DNA of 32,885 nucleotides from a virus: positions 1-32,885 of IMG/VR virus record IMGVR_UViG_3300008448_000356. The stretch is one strand, 5' to 3'. Each line of letters opens with the position of its first letter. The stretch's first letter is position 1. Position numbers and translations under genes: made by a program. This document shows positions 15,530 through 22,125 of the stretch, piece by piece. The notes beneath the pieces were generated by a model. It saw only the letters and a list, made by a program, of their open reading frames with translations, did not search any database and was not told the origin of the DNA.

Positions 15530-15534
15530 TTACC
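15281..15534. repeat. GGTAAC iteron-like repeats
   Basis: The 6-mer GGTAAC, usually as AAGGTAACAW, occurs on the minus strand at 15281-15286, 15435-15440, 15443-15448, 15509-15514, 15520-15525 and 15529-15534, and inverted at 15328-15333. Spacings of 8, 11 and 9 bases in the two dense groups put several copies on about the same helix face. The last copy overlaps the stop of the T5orf172 gene. One further copy (inverted) was seen at 22095-22100 near another promoter. Confidence 0.75.
15321..15447. repeat. Perfect 16-bp inverted repeat, arms 95 bases apart
   Basis: GTAACAAGGTAACATT at 15321-15336 and its exact reverse complement at 15432-15447. Each arm contains a full and a partial copy of the GGTAAC iteron, so the pair is probably two opposed binding sites for the same protein. 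A long cruciform is possible but not needed. Confidence 0.8.
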
Positions 15535-16108
15535 TTTTTATATAAAGTTTAAACCCTCTTTTATATTTACCTTTTATATTATAAGGTTTGTTATCTATTT
15601 TTAATTTAGATAATATGTCTTTTAATTCATTTTTATCAAATGAATTTTTACTTTCTTCATTTAATATATTTAAAATTTCGCTTTGACTTAAAACAACCTC
15701 TTCGTATAAATCTTTTTTATTAGCTGAAAAAATATAATCAAATAAATCATTTTTATAATTTTCACTTTTAAATATGTTTTTCTTTTTTGCCCACTCAATT
15801 TCAAAATCGTTTCTTTCTTTTAAATCCTCTAAACTCATATAAAAAGAAATCGTTTCTTTTGCTTTTTCTACTGAAATATTAAACCATTCTCCTTTTAATC
15901 TATATTCATTAAATTTTTTATGCAATTCAGTTTCTAATTTCTTGGGATTATCACATATAATAAAACCTATAATTTCAGCTCCAAAAGGAGAATAAGTTTT
16001 CATTTGCTCAAATCTACTAATTGGACTTTCTTTATCGCTAAATCCAATTTTAATAGCATCAATGCCTAAATGTTTAAAAAAATAAACGCAACCTTTTTCT
16101 GTTTTCAT
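15530..16108 (-). CDS. T5orf172 (GIY-YIG-like) domain protein with a primase-type C-terminal domain
   Basis: 192 aa from the ATG at 16108; the longer frame to 16174 encodes only promoter/terminator DNA read as hydrophobic codons. Residues 6-95: T5orf172/MUG113 domain, with 'GCVYFF' (6-11), 'KIGFS' (20-24), Arg32 in 'SRFEQM', 'ETELHKKF' (59-66) and 'GEWF' (73-76), a GIY-YIG-type nuclease fold. Residues about 121-192 resemble the last 75 residues of the neighbouring primase ('EVVLSQSEILNILN' versus 'EVVLSQGQILNFLN'), a DUF3874-like winged-helix-type domain. It has its own promoter. It may be a homing-type or replication-associated nuclease that targets the same site or partner as the primase. 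Confidence 0.8.
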   Translation of the reverse strand: MKTEKGCVYFFKHLGIDAIKIGFSDKESPISRFEQMKTYSPFGAEIIGFIICDNPKKLETELHKKFNEYRLKGEWFNISVEKAKETISFYMSLEDLKERNDFEIEWAKKKNIFKSENYKNDLFDYIFSANKKDLYEEVVLSQSEILNILNEESKNSFDKNELKDILSKLKIDNKPYNIKGKYKRGFKLYIKR

Positions 16109-16131
16109 ATTTGTAATATTTAATATCTTTA

Positions 16132-16162
16132 CAAATATAAATAAAAATAACAAAATAACAAA
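16132..16162 (-). promoter_or_regulatory. Promoter of the T5orf172 gene
   Basis: TTTG (16159-16162), 19 bases, TATATTTG (16132-16139) on the minus strand, an exact consensus match. Its -33 element overlaps the U-tract of the terminator at 16160-16194. A 23-nt A-rich leader precedes the ATG. Confidence 0.75.
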
Positions 16163-16194
16163 AAAAAGTAACAAATATTTTACTATTTGTTACT
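16160..16194 (-). terminator. Terminator after the primase gene
   Basis: Minus strand: AGTAACAAATA (11), loop GTAAAA, TATTTGTTACT (11, perfect), then a run of eight T. The stem begins within the primase stop codon (16190-16192). AT-rich but long; the U-tract is good. Confidence 0.75.
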
Positions 16195-18352
16195 CTATTT
16201 TTTGCGTGTACAGACAATATCCTCTCATTGTTTTTCCATATTTTTTATAAAGTTTGTTTTCTAACTTATTTTTAGTAACAATGTCTTTTACGTCGTATTT
16301 TGTAACCACAAAGTTAGCAACACCATTTAAAAAATTTAGTATTTGCCCTTGACTTAAAACAACTTCAACTTCAAAAAACTGATTTCTTTCAATAGAAAAA
16401 TGCTCAAAAAATAAATCTTCAACTGGCATATTTTCTATATTTTTTGTAGTTTCTTTTGCCAAAAAATCAACATCTTCATTACTGAATATTTTCCAATCAA
16501 AACCATTCTTATACATTTGATACGCCTCTAACCATAAGTTAGTAGTATTAAGTGAAATTAATCTGTCATAGTCAATTTTTTCTACATTGATAGGTAAAAT
16601 ACGTCTATTACCAGTAACGTCTTTTAATACATCTTTTTCGTTACTTGTTCCGCATAAACTTGCACGTCGTTTTAACTTTGAATAAAAAGAGGAATAAGGC
16701 AAACGAATATCGACCATATTTGTATCTGCTATTTTTTTAAAATCTTTTACATCACGTGTAGCTAAACCACCAAACTCGTCATCAAGAACTAATAAACCTT
16801 TAACTAAATTATAAATAGAATCTTTGTCTTTTGCATCTATTTTATGCTCAATTAAATACTTTTGCAAATCGGGTGGTAATAGATTACGAAAAAATGAAGT
16901 CTTACCAGTCCCTTGTTTTTGTCCACATAAAACCAAAGTTAACGGACTAACTTTTGGCTCGTTTATCGGTGCTAACCAATTATGAACACAACCTACTATC
17001 CATTTTTTAAACGCCCAAATATTATAATCACTTTTTGGCTCTATACAATTAATATAGTCATCAATAACGCTTTCTGAATTTTCGTGTAATTTTTGTTTAA
17101 AGAACTCGTTTAACGGATTAAAAAAAGTAGTATGTTCACTATTAATCATATCTCTAACATCTGACTTTGTAGGTATAAAATCCAAATAATTTTTACAAGC
17201 AAAATAAATAGTATTTAGTTTTACATCGTCTAAAAGTTGACCATTTATAAAAACTTCATTTGTGATAGTATCTTTAACTGGGTTGTAATTTTCAAATATA
17301 AAAGTTTGTAACTTTTTAGAATCTGTTAATGTTTCGTCAAGTTGTTTATAGTCTTTTTTGCTTTCAATTAAAAACTTTATAAGTTCGTCGTCTGCATCAG
17401 TAATGTTATTTATTTTTTCAAGTGATTTTTTAACGCTTTCAATTGTTGGGTTACCTTGACTTTTAGCAACCGAAACACGATTTATAATTGTTTCTGTTTT
17501 TTCTGAATAAAGTTTTAAACCTAATTCTTTAGCATAAAAATAAATAGTTGATATACTTACTGCGCCATTATTTTTGCAAAAGTTTTTATAGTGTTTTTCA
17601 ATTTTATTTTGGTCATACTTTGAGCCATATTTACAAATAGCATCAAAATATTCAAATCCACTTTCTCCAAACTTTGAAGCTATTGCAAAACCAATTCTAA
17701 CATATCTATCATAATCGTCTTGGCAAAGGTCAATCTGTTTTTCTTGAACTTGTGAAATTATATTTTGAAAGTCATCATTAACAAAAACAAAATTATGTAC
17801 TTTTTCTTTTTTAATTACTTGTTTAGCAATAAACTTTTTTGAGTTTTCATTTAAAAATAAATAAGGGTCGTATGAAATAAAACGCAAACGATTTTTATTT
17901 TTACAACTTGGGTCAATAGCTACGTTGAAATTATCCCAATAATATTGAGCAAGTTCGTCAAAGCTTTCTAAAAACTTATTCGGATTAATTTTTACAAATA
18001 CACATAAACCATCGCCACCAAAAGAACGATGCGACATCATTGTATATTTATCTTGATTAATTTGGTTTAATAATTGTAAATCAACATCATCATCAATATC
18101 AATAACAATTAATCCGTTTAACTCCTCAATATTATCTGCAGTCTTACTTCCGTTTTTCATTACCGCAGACCCAGTTATACAAGGTGCTTTTATCTTACAT
18201 TGATTGTACGCCTCTTTGTCATTTTTTAAGGAACGTGCTTTTAGTACCAAATCTTGATAAGTGCCTTTTTGCACCATATCAATATAATCTTGTATATCAA
18301 TATCGATTTTATCAATACTTTTTGCAGTTGGGTATTTACTGAATTTTATCAT
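16190..18352 (-). CDS. Primase-helicase (BT4734-like / PriCT / VirE-VapE type)
   Basis: 720 aa. Order: BT4734-like primase domain (about 1-180) with metal-binding 'IDIDDD' (84-89) and 'HRSFGGDGLCVFV' (108-120); PriCT-2-like helical domain (about 195-275); linker; VirE/VapE SF3-like ATPase (about 410-640) with Walker A 'GQKQGTGKTS' near 477 and acidic Walker B 'LLVLDDEFG' near 520; DUF3874-like winged-helix-type end (646-720). It should prime and unwind the phage DNA. Bacteroidota phages and mobile elements carry this arrangement. The start overlaps the DEAH helicase end by 17 bases. A terminator begins at its stop codon. Confidence 0.92.
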   Translation of the reverse strand: MIKFSKYPTAKSIDKIDIDIQDYIDMVQKGTYQDLVLKARSLKNDKEAYNQCKIKAPCITGSAVMKNGSKTADNIEELNGLIVIDIDDDVDLQLLNQINQDKYTMMSHRSFGGDGLCVFVKINPNKFLESFDELAQYYWDNFNVAIDPSCKNKNRLRFISYDPYLFLNENSKKFIAKQVIKKEKVHNFVFVNDDFQNIISQVQEKQIDLCQDDYDRYVRIGFAIASKFGESGFEYFDAICKYGSKYDQNKIEKHYKNFCKNNGAVSISTIYFYAKELGLKLYSEKTETIINRVSVAKSQGNPTIESVKKSLEKINNITDADDELIKFLIESKKDYKQLDETLTDSKKLQTFIFENYNPVKDTITNEVFINGQLLDDVKLNTIYFACKNYLDFIPTKSDVRDMINSEHTTFFNPLNEFFKQKLHENSESVIDDYINCIEPKSDYNIWAFKKWIVGCVHNWLAPINEPKVSPLTLVLCGQKQGTGKTSFFRNLLPPDLQKYLIEHKIDAKDKDSIYNLVKGLLVLDDEFGGLATRDVKDFKKIADTNMVDIRLPYSSFYSKLKRRASLCGTSNEKDVLKDVTGNRRILPINVEKIDYDRLISLNTTNLWLEAYQMYKNGFDWKIFSNEDVDFLAKETTKNIENMPVEDLFFEHFSIERNQFFEVEVVLSQGQILNFLNGVANFVVTKYDVKDIVTKNKLENKLYKKYGKTMRGYCLYTQKIE

Positions 18353-19994
18353 AATATTGTTTTAATTTATCTTTTAATTTTGTTTTTAAAAATGCTAATG
18401 TTCGGTTTGTTTTACTTGGTAAAACATTGATAATCTTTATAAATGGCTCTCCTAATATACGATTTATTTTTTTATCAAAAGTACCATTATGTATGGATTG
18501 TTTGTAACTTCCAAAAGTAACTTTATTTTTTACAAATAAATCAAATGTTTGATTAATAAGTATTTTAAATGCAAAATTTATGTTCTCATTAATTGATTGA
18601 ACGTACTTTATAATTTTTTCTCCACTTGGATATATCTGTTTAACTTTTACTGCAGTAATTTGATTTGTTACTATTTCAACTTCTTTTTCTTCTACTTCAA
18701 TTATTGGTTCTTCATAACCGCAGTTAGGACATTTTTTTTCGGATTTCATTTTTAAAAATCCACATTGTTTACATTCGTTAATATCGTCTAAACTTTCTTT
18801 TAATTGTTTAGGTGGTTTCAATCCGTTAAAAAATATCTTTTCCCAATCCCTTGTTTTATCTGACCACATTCCTAATCGGTCTGAATTACCGCCACCATCA
18901 ATAAAGATAAATTTATCTTTAAATATTTTTTTTGTTATCCTTGCACCGCGCCCAGCAATTTGAATAAATAATGATAACGATGCGGTGGGTCGTGCCATTA
19001 TAATCGCTTCAACATCGTCAACATCAAAACCTTTAGTAAAACAACTAACATTTAATAATATTGCATCACGTTCATTTTCAAACCAACGTATTAATGGTTT
19101 ACGTTCTTTTTTATCATTGTTCACGCTATCATAAATTTTAACGTTGTAACCTTTTTCTTTAAACATTTCATAAATCAAAAGATTAACTTTTGTTGATGCG
19201 GTAAAAATCATTGTTTTTTTACCAAAACAAAGTTGTTCGTAATTGTGTAAAATATCAATTTTTATTTCTTCTTTTTCGTAGGTTTCGGCAATAGATTTTG
19301 ATGTAAACTCTCCAGTTTCGTCAGTCTTTAAATTACTTGTATTTACTGAAATTGAGTAAAGTTCTTCATCAACTAAATAATCATTCTCTATTAAATAATC
19401 AATTCCAACACCTACTACAATATCGTCATAAACATCTGACATCGTTTCTTCTTTTGTCCAAACTTTCATTTCGTAACCGCAATGTGTCGGAGGGTCAATA
19501 TCTTTTATAAATGGATATTCTGTATTACATTCGTTACACTTGTAAAATTTTATTCTTTTTAATCTTACTGGTGTAGCGGTAAAACCTATAATTTTACAAT
19601 TACTTGTATAATCAAAAATTTTGTTAAAAATCCAAATATGCGCTTCATCAATTATTAGATAATTAAATCTTTCAATTAAGTTAGTTTTTTTCTGCAGTCT
19701 ATTATATAAAGTTTGAGCCATTGAAACGACTACTTTATTATTTGGGAATATCTTATTTTTACTTTCAAATGTTGCGACGTCTAATCCTTGTTTTTGAAAC
19801 GTTTTAAAAGTTTGATTTACTAATTCCTCACTATCAACTAAAACTAAAATATGGTCGTTTAAAGTTTTAGTTAGTTCTGTAAATATAATAGTTTTACCGC
19901 CACCAGTAGAAAGTTGAACTAACAACTTATTTACACTTGGTAATTTAAACAAAATTTGTTCTAGTTGATTTTGTTGGTATGGTCTTAATTGCAT
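18336..19994 (-). CDS. DEAH superfamily 2 helicase with two zinc fingers
   Basis: 552 aa from the ATG at 19994 (MQLRPYQ, the usual start of this family); a longer frame to an ATG at 20018 or TTG at 20021 would lie inside a structured leader. Walker A 'STGGGKT' (29-35), 'DEAH' (116-119), 'TATP' (139-142), motif VI 'QIAGRGAR' in the second RecA lobe. Zinc sites: C153, C156 and C172 between the lobes' motifs, and 'CKQC...CPNC' after the second lobe. It resembles SSL2/RadD-like helicases of phage replication modules. First gene of a two-gene unit with the primase; expressed from a promoter within the previous terminator via a pseudoknot leader. Confidence 0.92.
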   Translation of the reverse strand: MQLRPYQQNQLEQILFKLPSVNKLLVQLSTGGGKTIIFTELTKTLNDHILVLVDSEELVNQTFKTFQKQGLDVATFESKNKIFPNNKVVVSMAQTLYNRLQKKTNLIERFNYLIIDEAHIWIFNKIFDYTSNCKIIGFTATPVRLKRIKFYKCNECNTEYPFIKDIDPPTHCGYEMKVWTKEETMSDVYDDIVVGVGIDYLIENDYLVDEELYSISVNTSNLKTDETGEFTSKSIAETYEKEEIKIDILHNYEQLCFGKKTMIFTASTKVNLLIYEMFKEKGYNVKIYDSVNNDKKERKPLIRWFENERDAILLNVSCFTKGFDVDDVEAIIMARPTASLSLFIQIAGRGARITKKIFKDKFIFIDGGGNSDRLGMWSDKTRDWEKIFFNGLKPPKQLKESLDDINECKQCGFLKMKSEKKCPNCGYEEPIIEVEEKEVEIVTNQITAVKVKQIYPSGEKIIKYVQSINENINFAFKILINQTFDLFVKNKVTFGSYKQSIHNGTFDKKINRILGEPFIKIINVLPSKTNRTLAFLKTKLKDKLKQYYDKIQ

Positions 19995-20008
19995 ATTATA
20001 TAAAAAGT

Positions 20009-20094
20009 TAAATCCCATCAATTTGGCAGTATTGTGAGAAGTGCCTCTTTGATAGGATTTATATAATATTTTTACATTTTGTAACGCTTCTCAC
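20009..20094 (-). ncRNA. Structured mRNA leader with an H-type pseudoknot (helicase/primase operon)
   Basis: On the minus strand the RNA can form stem 1, GTGAGAAG (20087-20094) with CTTCTCAC (20034-20041), 8 bp, and stem 2, TAAATCCTATC (20051-20061) with GATGGGATTTA (20009-20019), 11 bp with one G-U. The halves alternate (1-2-1'-2'), which is an H-type pseudoknot. Loop 1 is 25 nt and A-rich, the junction 9 nt, the last loop 14 nt. Stem 1 begins about 8 nt after the predicted start of transcription and stem 2 ends 14 nt before the helicase ATG, where folding would hinder ribosome entry. The leader at 24540-24617 has the same design. No known riboswitch was recognised. Confidence 0.6.
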
Positions 20095-20107
20095 TTCATT
20101 ACAGATA

Positions 20108-20137
20108 CAAATATAACTAAAAAAACCGAACTACAAA
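20108..20137 (-). promoter_or_regulatory. Promoter of the helicase-primase operon, inside a terminator
   Basis: TTTG (20134-20137), 18 bases, TATATTTG (20108-20115) on the minus strand. The -33 element is in the loop of the terminator at 20119-20149. The predicted start is near 20102, giving a leader of about 108 nt. Confidence 0.75.
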
Positions 20138-20149
20138 ATAATTCGGTTT
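20119..20149 (-). terminator. Terminator after the DUF3127 gene
   Basis: Minus strand AAACCGAA, 11-nt loop, TTCGGTTT, in a run of seven T. It begins 7 bases after the DUF3127 stop and ends the recombination operon. Confidence 0.82.
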
Positions 20150-20155
20150 AATTTT

Positions 20156-20431
20156 TTAAGATTGTTTTTCAATTTTCCAACCTTTGATGCTATTAAAGTA
20201 TTTAGTTTCTCCTTGAGGATTCACCCACTCACGACCGCCTAAATTGATTGAAACTTTAACATCGTCTCCAACATTATAATAGTCTAATAATGATGTTTTG
20301 TCTTGTGCAAATTCAATCGCAATATTTTGTGGATATTGCTCATTTGTACTAACTACTAGTTCTCTTTTTTTGTATGATGCTGAAACTTCTTGAACATCTC
20401 CAATTACTTTAATTACTCCGTTTACTTCCAT
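20156..20431 (-). CDS. DUF3127 protein, OB-fold, probable ssDNA-binding protein
   Basis: 91 aa. The sequence 'ELVVSTNEQYPQNIAIEF' (about 24-41), 'GDDVKVSINLGGREW' and C-terminal 'FNSIKGWKIEK' are the pattern of DUF3127, a Bacteroidota family with an OB-like barrel found in phage replication modules. A single-strand DNA-binding role is likely from fold and context, next to an exonuclease, but not proven. It could be the ligand of the pseudoknot leaders. Overlaps the YqaJ gene by 10 bases; last gene before a terminator. Confidence 0.82.
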   Translation of the reverse strand: MEVNGVIKVIGDVQEVSASYKKRELVVSTNEQYPQNIAIEFAQDKTSLLDYYNVGDDVKVSINLGGREWVNPQGETKYFNSIKGWKIEKQS

Positions 20432-21039
20432 TGTTTATTTAATTTAATTTTATTAATATAATCCTCTTTTATTACTATTGCTTGTTTTAATCTTTCAACT
20501 ATTTTTTCAATCATTTCTTCATCACGTTCAACGATAATTTCGTGATAATATTCTGTTCCATCGTGAACTAAATAATTAAAGAAATACGCCTTTTCTCTAT
20601 TTGTGCATAACATTTGCATTTGCATTTGTGCGTAATATTTAGCATCTATTTCATTAGTTGCAACCAACTTAAAGAAAGTAGTTGACTTTGGACATTTAAT
20701 TTCTAAAACTGCATTGTCAGAAACTAATCCATCGGGACTTGCTCCAGCGTGTTGCTCAAAGTTAAAGAAACCGCATTTTTCAACTTCTAAAAATTCAAGT
20801 CCTTTAAGTTCTTGAAACTTTGCAAAAGCTAATGGCTCTGTATCAATTCCGTTTTGCATATCATACGAAATATATTGTTCCTCAAATTCTCCGTATAATT
20901 CCTCAATAGCTTTCTCAATAGCATATGTTTTACCAGTTTCTCCAAGTCCTTTAATTCCTAAAAGTTTGATTATTTCAGATGCAGTAAATTTTCCATACCT
21001 ATCTTTTAACCAACTTTCTGTGCGTTGTAATTGTTCCAT
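20422..21039 (-). CDS. YqaJ-type (lambda exonuclease family) recombination nuclease
   Basis: 205 aa. 'RTESWLKDRYGKFTASEI' (6-23) is the usual N-terminus, with Glu68 in 'GIDTEPLA', Asp103 in 'GASPDGLV' and Glu113/Lys115 in 'LEIKCPKS' forming the PD-(D/E)xK active site; 'YYAQMQMQML' follows as in the family. It degrades one strand of double-stranded DNA for single-strand annealing recombination. Overlaps the 175 aa gene by 34 bases. A separate annealase was not identified, though the 175 aa neighbour is a candidate partner. Confidence 0.93.
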   Translation of the reverse strand: MEQLQRTESWLKDRYGKFTASEIIKLLGIKGLGETGKTYAIEKAIEELYGEFEEQYISYDMQNGIDTEPLAFAKFQELKGLEFLEVEKCGFFNFEQHAGASPDGLVSDNAVLEIKCPKSTTFFKLVATNEIDAKYYAQMQMQMLCTNREKAYFFNYLVHDGTEYYHEIIVERDEEMIEKIVERLKQAIVIKEDYINKIKLNKQWK

Positions 21040-21533
21040 AATTTTTCAATTTCGGGTGTTAATGTATATTTAGATTTAATTTGTTCAATTGTTGCATTAG
21101 CTTTTTTTGCACTTTGAAAGTTTGCCTCTGTAAAATTAGGTAGTACTTTGTTTAGTTGTGGTTGTATTGGTTTAATACGAACACCATCAGTAATTGCTCC
21201 CATCATTTTTACGTTTCGGTCAACATATAACTCAATAGTCATACCTTTCCAATTTTCTATAACGTGGCATTCTTTACCAGCTAAACCATTCTTTTTAGCA
21301 AATCCTGCTAATATTTTATTGTTAGTAGAATTTAGTTTTAATGATTTTATAGGTTCTACAAAATAGCAAAATATACCATCTTGTTTAGTTCCAGAAACGT
21401 CAACACCTTGTTCATATTTTACTTCTTTAATAGTAAAAATTAAAGGTACATTGTCCGTTTCCATTGCATCTAAATCAGCACTCGCTAAATGTGTTGATTT
21501 TCTGTATTTTCTCCAATCTGTTTTTGTTTCCAT
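21006..21533 (-). CDS. Conserved phage protein next to YqaJ, possible ssDNA-binding or annealing partner
   Basis: 175 aa. 'WRKYRKSTHLASADLDAME' (6-24), 'IFTIKEVKYEQGVDVSG' and 'LAGFAKKNGLAGKECHVIENW' are features of a protein that often precedes YqaJ exonucleases in Bacteroidota and Gram-positive phages. The middle is beta-rich (OB-like), the C-terminus helical. An SSB-like or recombination accessory role is inferred from context only. Three bases separate it from the 56 aa gene. Confidence 0.75.
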   Translation of the reverse strand: METKTDWRKYRKSTHLASADLDAMETDNVPLIFTIKEVKYEQGVDVSGTKQDGIFCYFVEPIKSLKLNSTNNKILAGFAKKNGLAGKECHVIENWKGMTIELYVDRNVKMMGAITDGVRIKPIQPQLNKVLPNFTEANFQSAKKANATIEQIKSKYTLTPEIEKLWNNYNAQKVG

Positions 21534-21536
21534 AAT

Positions 21537-21707
21537 TTATATCTGTTTAAATCCGTTATTATTAAGCCAATTTGAAGCAATTGAGTGCGCTCTTGTGAGT
21601 AACATTATATCTCTTGCGTTATTGATTTGTATTTGTACTTCTTTACCTTTACGATGATGTATGTAAATCTGTACTATTGCAATCATTTCTTCAATTGAAC
21701 TAATCAT
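21537..21707 (-). CDS. Small unknown protein, 56 aa
   Basis: ATG at 21705-21707, TAA at 21537-21539. Begins MISSIEEMIAIVQIYIHHRK, two helices with 'ARDIMLLTRAHSIASNWL'. Starts in the TAATG overlap with the 53 aa gene and precedes the 175 aa gene by 3 bases, so it is part of the operon. No family recognised. Confidence 0.65.
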   Translation of the reverse strand: MISSIEEMIAIVQIYIHHRKGKEVQIQINNARDIMLLTRAHSIASNWLNNNGFKQI

Positions 21708-21868
21708 TAATTATAACTTATTTTATTAATAATAATTCTCGTTTCAAATCTTTGAAAGCATTGCGAGGGTGTTAAACCGCTCCAAAACATTTCAAATCTG
21801 TAAATTTGTCGGTTGCCTTTCCAAAAGGTGTAACCGCTTATCTCGTTGCAAAAATCGATGTAGGTCAT
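21707..21868 (-). CDS. Small unknown protein, 53 aa
   Basis: ATG at 21866-21868, TAA at 21707-21709 sharing a base with the next ATG. Begins MTYIDFCNEISGYTFWKGNR; aromatic-rich, with a basic C-terminus. Supported by coupling to both neighbours. Confidence 0.62.
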   Translation of the reverse strand: MTYIDFCNEISGYTFWKGNRQIYRFEMFWSGLTPSQCFQRFETRIIINKISYN

Positions 21869-21870
21869 AG

Positions 21871-22038
21871 TTAATTATTTGCTTTATGATTTAACTTTGC
21901 AATTTTTCTGTCAAGTTTTGAAAAATACGAATGTGCCAAAGTCATATAATTTGTTTTGTCGGTGTTGATAAAAAAGTTTCTTACAATTTTAGTACCGCCT
22001 CTTTTTTGTTCGATTTCGTGTGTGATTAATTTTTCCAT
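21871..22038 (-). CDS. Small basic protein, 55 aa
   Basis: ATG at 22036-22038, TAA at 21871-21873. Begins MEKLITHEIEQKRGGTKIVR; C-terminus basic ('KLDRKIAKLNHKANN'). First gene after the promoter at 22062-22093 with a 23-nt A-rich leader. No family recognised. Confidence 0.66.
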   Translation of the reverse strand: MEKLITHEIEQKRGGTKIVRNFFINTDKTNYMTLAHSYFSKLDRKIAKLNHKANN

Positions 22039-22061
22039 TTTTTCTATTTTTTAAAGTTTAT

Positions 22062-22093
22062 CAAATTTAAGCTATTACTTTTGTTGTTGCAAT
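22062..22093 (-). promoter_or_regulatory. Promoter of the recombination operon
   Basis: ATTG (22090-22093), 20 bases, TAAATTTG (22062-22069) on the minus strand. An inverted copy of the GGTAAC motif lies just upstream at 22095-22100, so a protein acting at the 15.3 kb iterons could also act here. Confidence 0.65.
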
Positions 22094-22102
22094 AGGTAAC
22101 GC

Positions 22103-22125
22103 TAATTTAGAATATATCTAAATTA
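22103..22125 (-). terminator. Hairpin at the end of the methyltransferase gene, weak terminator candidate
   Basis: Perfect 9-bp inverted repeat TAATTTAGA / TCTAAATTA with a 5-nt loop, starting in the methyltransferase stop codon. No U-tract follows on the minus strand and the stem is AT-rich, so it may only protect or punctuate the mRNA. Confidence 0.4.

Noticed and set aside
16109-16174. Very hydrophobic N-terminal extension of the T5orf172 protein, like a signal anchor
   Set aside because: These codons are the promoter and the terminator U-tract read in frame. The domain starts at the ATG at 16108, which has a proper leader.
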